A stretch of 64,000 nucleotides of DNA, taken from Pseudomonas tructae (lineage in GTDB: Bacteria > Pseudomonadota > Gammaproteobacteria > Pseudomonadales > Pseudomonadaceae). The notes under the pieces were generated by a model. The model was not told the origin of the DNA. It did not search any database and saw only the letters and a program-made list of their open reading frames with translations. Within the stretch, counting starts at the first letter, position 1, and each line of letters opens with the position of its first letter. Below are positions 55,754 through 61,210 of this stretch, piece by piece. The translations under genes and the position numbers were made by a program. The stretch is taken from the NCBI RefSeq assembly GCF_004214895.1, contig NZ_CP035952.1, positions 2,924,501 to 2,988,500 on the forward strand, given 5' to 3'.

Positions 55754-56166
55754 ACAATAACAAAACCCGCCGCCTGGCCTTCGCGCTGCTGGCCGCCCTG
55801 GGCAGCCAGGCCGGCGCCACGGAGCTGGTCTACACCCCGGTCAACCCGGCGTTCGGCGGCAACCCGTTGAACGGCACCTGGTTGCTCAACAACGCCCAGG
55901 CGCAGAACGATCACGACGACCCGGCGATCAAGGACCGCGCTTCGGCCTTCGCCAGCACCTCGGCGCTGGAGCGCTTCACCAGCCAGCTGGAATCGCGCCT
56001 GCTGTCGCAACTGCTGACCAACATCAACAACGGCAATACCGGCAGCCTGCAGACCGACGCCTTCATCATCAATGTCATCGACGACTCGGGGGCCTTGAGT
56101 ATTCAGGTCACCGACCGGGTCACCGGTGAGATTTCGGAAATCCAGGTCAACGGCCTGGCCCCTTGA
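55750..56166 (+). CDS. csgF: Curli nucleation and assembly protein CsgF
   Basis: A 138-residue secreted protein. The signal peptide ends near QAGA. The mature N-terminus reads TELVYTPVNPAFGGNPLNGTWLLNNAQAQ, which is the conserved CsgF stretch that inserts into the CsgG pore. The C-terminal part contains IQVTDRVTGEISEIQVNGLAP. CsgF anchors the curli nucleator at the cell surface. It overlaps csgE by 4 bases and is followed by csgG 28 bases later. Normal length for the family. Confidence 0.93.
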   Translation: MNNNKTRRLAFALLAALGSQAGATELVYTPVNPAFGGNPLNGTWLLNNAQAQNDHDDPAIKDRASAFASTSALERFTSQLESRLLSQLLTNINNGNTGSLQTDAFIINVIDDSGALSIQVTDRVTGEISEIQVNGLAP

Positions 56167-56194
56167 CGGGGCGGGACAACGGGGAGAAACAGCC

Positions 56195-57037
56195 ATGAAA
56201 CGATTTCTGAGCACACTGCTGATCCTGGCCGCCTTGCAAGGCTGCAGCCTGCGCGAGCCGATGTCGGCCGAACAGGACAGCGAAAGCCCGACCCTGACGC
56301 CACGCGCCTCGACCTACTACGACCTGCTCAACATGCCGCGGCCCAAGGGCCGGCTGATGGCGGTGGTGTACGGCTTTCGCGACCAGACCGGGCAATACAA
56401 ACCGACCCCGGCCAGCTCGTTTTCCACCAGCGTCACCCAGGGTGCGGCAAGCATGCTGATGGATGCCCTGCAGGCCAGCGGCTGGTTCGTGGTACTCGAA
56501 CGCGAGGGGCTGCAGAACCTGCTGACCGAACGCAAGATCATCCGCGCCTCGCAGAAAAAGCCCGACACCCCGGTGAACATCCTTGGTGAACTGCCACCGC
56601 TGCAGGCGGCCAACCTGATGCTGGAAGGCGGCATCATTGCCTACGACACCAACGTGCGCAGTGGCGGCGAGGGCGCGCGTTACCTGGGCATCGACCTGTC
56701 GCGCGAGTACCGGGTCGACCAGGTCTCGGTCAACCTGCGGGCGGTGGACGTGCGCAGCGGCCAGGTCCTGGCCAACGTCATGACCAGCAAGACCATCTAC
56801 TCGGTCGGGCGCAGCGCCGGGGTGTTCAAGTTCATCGAATTCAAGAAACTGCTGGAAGCCGAGGTCGGCTACACCACCAACGAGCCGGCGCAGCTGTGCG
56901 TACTGTCGGCGATCGAGGCAGCGGTGGGGCACCTGCTGGCCCAGGGCATCGAGCGGCGCTTGTGGCAGGTGGCGGGGGATGACAGTGGCGACAAGGCGAC
57001 CCTGGACAAATACCTGAGCCAGTACCAGACCCCGTGA
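56195..57037 (+). CDS. csgG: Curli outer-membrane secretion lipoprotein CsgG
   Basis: A 280-residue outer-membrane lipoprotein with lipobox LQGCS (cysteine near residue 16) after a short signal peptide. It has the typical CsgG segments MAVVYGFRDQTGQYKPTPASSFSTSVTQGA, WFVVLEREGLQNLLTERKIIR, EGGIIAYDTNVRSGGEGARYLGI and KTIYSVG. Nine subunits form the channel through which unfolded CsgA and CsgB leave the cell. The ATG at 56195 has GGGGAGA upstream; an earlier in-frame ATG lies inside csgF. It is the last gene of the secretion-curli operon; an inverted REP pair follows. Confidence 0.95.
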   Translation: MKRFLSTLLILAALQGCSLREPMSAEQDSESPTLTPRASTYYDLLNMPRPKGRLMAVVYGFRDQTGQYKPTPASSFSTSVTQGAASMLMDALQASGWFVVLEREGLQNLLTERKIIRASQKKPDTPVNILGELPPLQAANLMLEGGIIAYDTNVRSGGEGARYLGIDLSREYRVDQVSVNLRAVDVRSGQVLANVMTSKTIYSVGRSAGVFKFIEFKKLLEAEVGYTTNEPAQLCVLSAIEAAVGHLLAQGIERRLWQVAGDDSGDKATLDKYLSQYQTP

Positions 57038-57053
57038 GCAGAGCGGACTTGTT

Positions 57054-57123
57054 GTGGGAGCGGGCTTGCCCCGCGAAGCGATATAGCTGACAGAAAGCTA
57101 TCGCGGGGCAACCCCGCTCCCAC
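57054..57123. repeat. REP doublet after csgG
   Basis: GTGGGAGCGGGCTTGCCCCG starts at 57054, and an inverted arm ends GGGGCAACCCCGCTCCCAC at 57123. The pair lies between the converging ends of csgG and the DUF1272 gene and may act as a terminator for both. Confidence 0.85.
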
Positions 57124-57127
57124 TAGC

Positions 57128-57373
57128 TCAGTGGCTTGTGCAGCCGTGTTCCTTGACGATCCGCTGGGTCGAGGCCGGGTTGTTGACCAGCTTGGCCGCC
57201 GAGCGCGCCGGTCGCTTGACCAGCTCTCCGCCGCAATTGGGGCACTGGCCCTTGAGCTGACGCTCATCGCAATCCTTGCAAAACGTGCATTCGAACGAGC
57301 AGATCAGGGCATCCTGGCTGTCGCCGGGCAGGTCAGTGCCGCAGCATTCACAGTTGGGGCGCAGTTCGAGCAT
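57128..57373 (-). CDS. DUF1272 zinc-ribbon-like protein
   Basis: An 81-residue cysteine-rich protein of the DUF1272 family. The pattern is CECCGTDL, then CSFECTFCKDC and CPNCGGEL, which gives eight or more cysteines able to bind one or two zinc ions. No enzymatic residue stands out and function is unknown. It lies downstream of cobM on the same strand, 14 bases after the cobM stop, so it may be transcribed with the cobalamin genes. In other Pseudomonas it is found in various contexts, so a role in cobalamin metabolism is not implied. Confidence 0.85.
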   Translation of the reverse strand: MLELRPNCECCGTDLPGDSQDALICSFECTFCKDCDERQLKGQCPNCGGELVKRPARSAAKLVNNPASTQRIVKEHGCTSH

Positions 57374-57387
57374 GATCAGATCCTTTG

Positions 57388-58134
57388 TCAGGGGCGATAG
57401 AGATGGGCATGGCTGGCGCGATACAGCGCCGACTCGGAAAAACTGTCGCTGGCCAGTACCCGGCCGACCAGGATCAGTGCAGTACGGCGAAAACCCTTGG
57501 CCTGTACCTGCCGGACAATACCATCAAGCGTATCCAGCACCCAGTCCTGATCCGGCCAGGTAGCGCGATGAACCACCGCAATCGGGCAATCACCGCCGTA
57601 GTGCGGGCGCAGTTCCTCGACAATCTTCTCCAGGTGCTTGACCCCCAGGTGAATCGCCAGGGTGCTGCGGTGACGGGCCAGGTCGGCCAGTTGCTCACCT
57701 GCGGGCATCGGTGACTTGTCGCCATAGCGGGTGAGGATCACGGTCTGGGCGATGTCGGGCAGGGTCAGTTCGCAGCCGAGCAGGGCGGCGCTGGCGGCCA
57801 CGGCGGTAACGCCTGGGATGATTTCATAGGGAATACCCAGTTCGCGCAGGTAGCGGATCTGTTCACCGATGGCGCCGTACAGGCTCGGGTCACCGCTGTG
57901 TACCCGGGCCACATCCAGGCCCTGGTCGTGCGCCTGTTTGATCGCCTCGATAATCTGCGCCAGGTGCAGTTCGGCACTGTTGATGAGCGTCTGCGCGCTG
58001 TGCCCTTCGAGCACGGCGGCCGGCACCAGGGAGCCGGCATAGATGATCACCGGGCAACGATGGATCAGACGCTGGCCCTTGACGGTGATCAACTCGGGAT
58101 CGCCGGGGCCGGCGCCGATGAAATAGACGGTCAT
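57388..58134 (-). CDS. cobM: Precorrin-4 C11-methyltransferase
   Basis: A 248-residue SAM-dependent methyltransferase of the precorrin family. MTVYFIGAGPGDPELITVKG is the N-terminal SAM-binding GAGPGDP motif. RVHSGDPSLYGAIGEQIRYL and GIPYEIIPGVTAVAASAA are conserved CobM/CbiF segments. It methylates C-11 of precorrin-4 to give precorrin-5 in aerobic cobalamin synthesis, in the cytoplasm. It follows cobE, cbtA and cbtB on the same strand in a probable operon controlled by the riboswitch at 59.6-59.8 kb. Length is normal. Confidence 0.95.
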   Translation of the reverse strand: MTVYFIGAGPGDPELITVKGQRLIHRCPVIIYAGSLVPAAVLEGHSAQTLINSAELHLAQIIEAIKQAHDQGLDVARVHSGDPSLYGAIGEQIRYLRELGIPYEIIPGVTAVAASAALLGCELTLPDIAQTVILTRYGDKSPMPAGEQLADLARHRSTLAIHLGVKHLEKIVEELRPHYGGDCPIAVVHRATWPDQDWVLDTLDGIVRQVQAKGFRRTALILVGRVLASDSFSESALYRASHAHLYRP

Positions 58135-58164
58135 GGGGTGTCCTTGGCTGGAAAGCGCTGATTA

Positions 58165-58563
58165 TCAGCGAAAATCACTGCTGCAGGCCAATGCCAGGCT
58201 GGCGTCGGCCTGCAAGGTCCGCGGTACCAGCAGGCGTGGCTGGCCAGCAAACTGCGCGGCCAGGGCCAGGGCGGCGCTTTCGGCCACGCCATAACAGCCG
58301 CTGTGCTGGTAGGCCACAGCAGAACGATGGCTCAGGTGGTGTTCGAATGCGGCTAATTGCGCCGCGCTGTAGAACAGCAGCGGCACGCCCAGGCGCCGGG
58401 CCAGCGCGTGCAGGCCGGGTTCGTCGTGCTTGAGGTCAATGCTGGCAAGGCCCATGACCGCGCCGGGCGGCAGGTCATGGGCGAGCAGGGTGCGGGTGAG
58501 CAACTCACCCAGGGCGTCGGCCGGGCAGCCGCGACGGCAACCCAGGCCGAGGTACAACTGCAT
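58165..58563 (-). CDS. cobE: Cobalamin biosynthesis protein CobE
   Basis: A 132-residue protein of the CobE/CbiG C-terminal family. MQLYLGLGCRRGCPADALGE at the start and LASIDLKHDEPGLHALARRLG in the middle are family signatures. CobE is needed for aerobic corrin synthesis, but its reaction is not certain; CbiG-type proteins open the lactone ring. It lies between cbtA and cobM, 30 bases before cobM. Length matches CobE of Pseudomonas denitrificans as far as I recall. Confidence 0.9.
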   Translation of the reverse strand: MQLYLGLGCRRGCPADALGELLTRTLLAHDLPPGAVMGLASIDLKHDEPGLHALARRLGVPLLFYSAAQLAAFEHHLSHRSAVAYQHSGCYGVAESAALALAAQFAGQPRLLVPRTLQADASLALACSSDFR

Positions 58564-58567
58564 CCCG

Positions 58568-59260
58568 TCAGGCCTGGCTGGAGCGGCGATACAGCCAGGC
58601 GCTGATCAGGCCCAGGGCCAGCCAGAACGCGGCGTTGGTCAGCAGGGATGCGACCTTGAACTCGGCTTCCAGGGCTTCTGGGGCGAGCATCTGGTGCACC
58701 TCAGGTTGCGGCGCGCCGATCACATGGGGCACCACCAGCAGCACCACGCCCAGAGCTTTCAGCAGCCAGTTGTGAGCGAACACAATCAACCCGAGCCCGA
58801 CCGCAGTGGCGGCAGCGGTACCGACCCACCAGGCCTGACGCTGGGCCAGGTCGGCGGCAGCGGTGCCCGGCAGTTCCGGTGGCAGGCCCAGGGTCGGTGC
58901 CAGGCAGAACACGGCAAAGCCGCCCAGGCCCCAGAGCGCACCGCTGATCACCGTCTTCGGTGCGCGCAAGCTGTAGAGCGCGGCAAGGATCAGGGCGAAA
59001 CCGACCGCCACCACCAGGTTACCGCCGGTGGTCGACAGCACCCGCTGCCAGCCGTCTTCCGGCGACCAGGCTTCGCTGTCGTGATGATGCTCGGCGGTGC
59101 CGGCGGCATGTTCATGGGCCGTCTCGACCGCTGGCGCGGCGCTTTCATAGGTTTCCGCCTGAAGAATCAGCGGCGCGACCCAGAAGCTTTGCAGCAGGGT
59201 CAGCAGCAGGGCGGCCAGCAGGCCGGTAAAGCCTGCGGTACTGGCAATACGCTTGATCAT
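58568..59260 (-). CDS. cbtA: Predicted cobalt transporter subunit CbtA
   Basis: A 230-residue inner-membrane protein of the CbtA family with five or so hydrophobic segments (GFTGLLAALLLTLLQSFWVAP, LVVAVGFALILAALYSL, AALGLIVFAHNWLLKALGVVL-like region, ASLLTNAAFWLALGLISAWLY). A periplasmic His-rich loop (HEHAAGTAEHHHDSE) near residue 50 may bind cobalt. The start at 59260 gives a normal N-terminus (MIKRIASTAG). It forms a two-component permease with CbtB, encoded 11 bases upstream. Cobalt uptake feeds cobalamin synthesis, in line with the riboswitch before the operon. Confidence 0.88.
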   Translation of the reverse strand: MIKRIASTAGFTGLLAALLLTLLQSFWVAPLILQAETYESAAPAVETAHEHAAGTAEHHHDSEAWSPEDGWQRVLSTTGGNLVVAVGFALILAALYSLRAPKTVISGALWGLGGFAVFCLAPTLGLPPELPGTAAADLAQRQAWWVGTAAATAVGLGLIVFAHNWLLKALGVVLLVVPHVIGAPQPEVHQMLAPEALEAEFKVASLLTNAAFWLALGLISAWLYRRSSQA

Positions 59261-59271
59261 CGGGGCAGCAC

Positions 59272-59457
59272 TCAGTGGCAAGGGAAGGCGGCGCTGTGGC
59301 GGGTATCGTGGGCAGCGTTGTGCACCGCTTCGATGTGCGAGAAACCGGCGAAGTACACCAGGCACAGGCCCAGCAGCGAAGCGCCGACAGCAACCAGCAG
59401 GCGTTGGCTGAGGCTTGAAGGGGTAACGGCTGAATGACTGGCGGTACTGGTACGCAT
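59272..59457 (-). CDS. cbtB: Predicted cobalt transporter subunit CbtB
   Basis: A 61-residue protein with one membrane helix (LLVAVGASLLGLCLVYFAG) and a conserved C-terminal histidine motif HIEAVHNAAHDTRHSAAFPCH, the metal-binding tail of CbtB. It is the first gene of the minus-strand cobalamin operon cbtB-cbtA-cobE-cobM. GGAAAG precedes the start at 59457. Transcription comes from a promoter in front of the minus-strand cobalamin riboswitch. CbtB is usually 50-65 residues, so this is normal. Confidence 0.88.
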   Translation of the reverse strand: MRTSTASHSAVTPSSLSQRLLVAVGASLLGLCLVYFAGFSHIEAVHNAAHDTRHSAAFPCH

Positions 59458-59572
59458 GGCGCTTTCCTCTTGGTGTTGTCGGCAACAGGCAAGCGCAGCG
59501 AGCCCCTGCACGCGATTCGCCCAGGGGTTGCAACAGCGCCCGCCCACCGCGGGTTTGTTCGGTCTAGCGTTG

Positions 59573-59765
59573 GGCCGGTCTCCGGGCTGGTGAGGGTGGG
59601 GCAGGTGGCCACACCACAGGCGTCACCTTCCCATGCCAGACAGCGGGCACAGTGGTACTGACGCTTTTCTCACTTACCGTTGCGGGGGCAGCACCGGACT
59701 TGTCGTACACCTCAATAAAGAAGCGTATGACGCACCGGTTTCCCAGTTTCACCCTTACAGGGCAC
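59573..59765 (-). ncRNA. Cobalamin riboswitch controlling cbtB-cbtA-cobE-cobM
   Basis: On the minus strand the conserved parts occur in order: GGGAAACCGGTGCG (59744-59731), the B12 box GCTGCCCCCGCAACGGTAAG (59692-59673) and GCCCGGAGACCGGCC (59587-59573). These match the cobalamin aptamer. It lies 116 bases before cbtB and should switch the operon off when adenosylcobalamin is abundant. Outer boundaries are approximate. Confidence 0.9.
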
Positions 59766-59859
59766 CCAAACGAATGGCCTTAGCAAATCACGGGCGCAGG
59801 CAGGCGTCAATCGTGACAGCAGTTGACCGCTCACCGGGCACTGCGTAGCCTAGCCGCTT

Positions 59860-60030
59860 CGAGGTTCTTCGGCGTTGGCCGAAGCTAAGACGGGAACGCG
59901 GTTCAAGCCGCGGCTGCCCCCGCAACTGTAAGCATTCAAGCGTTCGACACAGCCACTGCAAGCCTTGCGGGAAGGCGTCGTGCGACTGGCCCCGGGGCCG
60001 GTGCAATGCAAGCCAGGAGACCTGCCTCGA
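59860..60030 (+). ncRNA. Cobalamin riboswitch controlling cobW-cobN
   Basis: On the plus strand GGCTGCCCCCGCAACTGTAA (59912-59931), GCCACTG (59952-59958), GGGAAGGCG (59969-59977) and CAAGCCAGGAGACCTGCC (60009-60026) match the cobalamin aptamer core. It precedes cobW by 110 bases. It is back to back with the riboswitch on the other strand, with about 95 bases between them for two promoters. Confidence 0.9.
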
Positions 60031-60139
60031 ACAGTTTCCGACATTCAACCGGGCGGGGTGATCCGGTGGCGAACAGGCCAGGTGCGTGACACCTTTGGCG
60101 ATCGTCCCGCATGCCCGCCATCCTGCCAAGGGCATCGAC

Positions 60140-61207
60140 ATGAAAACACTGGCCAAACTCCCCGTCACCATCGTTACCGGCTTTCTCGGCTCGGGCAAGA
60201 CCACGCTGCTGCGGCATATGCTCGACAACGCCCAGGGGCGGCGCATCGCGGTGATCGTCAACGAGTTCGGCGAGCTGGGCATCGACGGCGAAATCCTTAA
60301 ACAGTGCAGCATCGGTTGCACCGAAGAAGAGGCCAGCGGCCGCGTCTATGAGCTGGCCAACGGCTGCCTGTGCTGCACCGTGCAGGAAGAATTTTTCACG
60401 GTGATGCGCGAGCTGGTGGCCCGTCGCGGCGACCTGGACCACATCCTCATCGAAACCAGCGGCCTGGCCCTGCCCAAGCCACTGGTGCAAGCCTTCCAGT
60501 GGCCAGAGATTCGCAACGCCTGCACGGTTGATGCGGTGATTACCGTGGTCGACAGCCCGGCCGTTGCTGCGGGCACCTTTGCCGCCTACCCGGATCAGGT
60601 CGACGCCCAGCGCAAACTCGACCCTAACCTGGACCACGAATCGCCGCTGCACGAGCTGTTCGCCGATCAACTGGCCAGCGCCGACCTGGTGGTCCTGAAC
60701 AAGGCCGACCTGATCGCTGCCGATGACCTGGCCAAGGTTCGCGCCGAGGTCGAAGAAGAGCTGCCGCCAGCGGTCAAGGTGATCGAAGCCAGCAGCGGCC
60801 GTCTGCCGCTGGACGTGCTGTTGGGCCTGGGCGCCGAGTCCGAGGCGCACATCGATGGGCGCCGTACTCACCACGACTCGCACCATGACGGTGACGATCA
60901 CGACGACCATGACCACGATGCCTTCGATTCGATCTCCATCGAATTGCCGCAAGCCGATGAAAGCCTGTTGCTCGACGCCCTGACCCAACTGGTGGTGCAG
61001 CACGGCATCCTGCGGGTCAAAGGCTTCGCAGCGATTCCGGGCAAGCCGATGCGCTTGCTGATCCAGGGCGTGGGCACCCGTTTCGACAAGCATTTCGACC
61101 GCGCCTGGCGCAGCGAAGAACCGCGTACCACGCGCCTGGTGCTGATCGGCCAGGAGCTGGATGCGCTGCAACTGGAAGCGAGCCTGCGCGCTGCCCTGGG
61201 CGCTTGA
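60140..61207 (+). CDS. cobW: Cobalamin biosynthesis GTPase CobW
   Basis: A 355-residue P-loop GTPase of the COG0523 family. Walker A is GFLGSGKTTLL at residues 14-24. The zinc/cobalt-binding CxCC-like motif is NGCLCCTVQEEF near 74, and the guanine specificity motif NKAD is near 194. A His/Asp-rich stretch (HHDSHHDGDDHDDHDHD) near residues 247-263 may store or deliver metal. CobW is thought to supply cobalt to the CobNST chelatase. It is 3 bases upstream of cobN and follows a cobalamin riboswitch. ATG at 60140 is chosen for family agreement; the ribosome-binding site is weak. Confidence 0.95.
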   Translation: MKTLAKLPVTIVTGFLGSGKTTLLRHMLDNAQGRRIAVIVNEFGELGIDGEILKQCSIGCTEEEASGRVYELANGCLCCTVQEEFFTVMRELVARRGDLDHILIETSGLALPKPLVQAFQWPEIRNACTVDAVITVVDSPAVAAGTFAAYPDQVDAQRKLDPNLDHESPLHELFADQLASADLVVLNKADLIAADDLAKVRAEVEEELPPAVKVIEASSGRLPLDVLLGLGAESEAHIDGRRTHHDSHHDGDDHDDHDHDAFDSISIELPQADESLLLDALTQLVVQHGILRVKGFAAIPGKPMRLLIQGVGTRFDKHFDRAWRSEEPRTTRLVLIGQELDALQLEASLRAALGA

Positions 61208-61210
61208 GTC

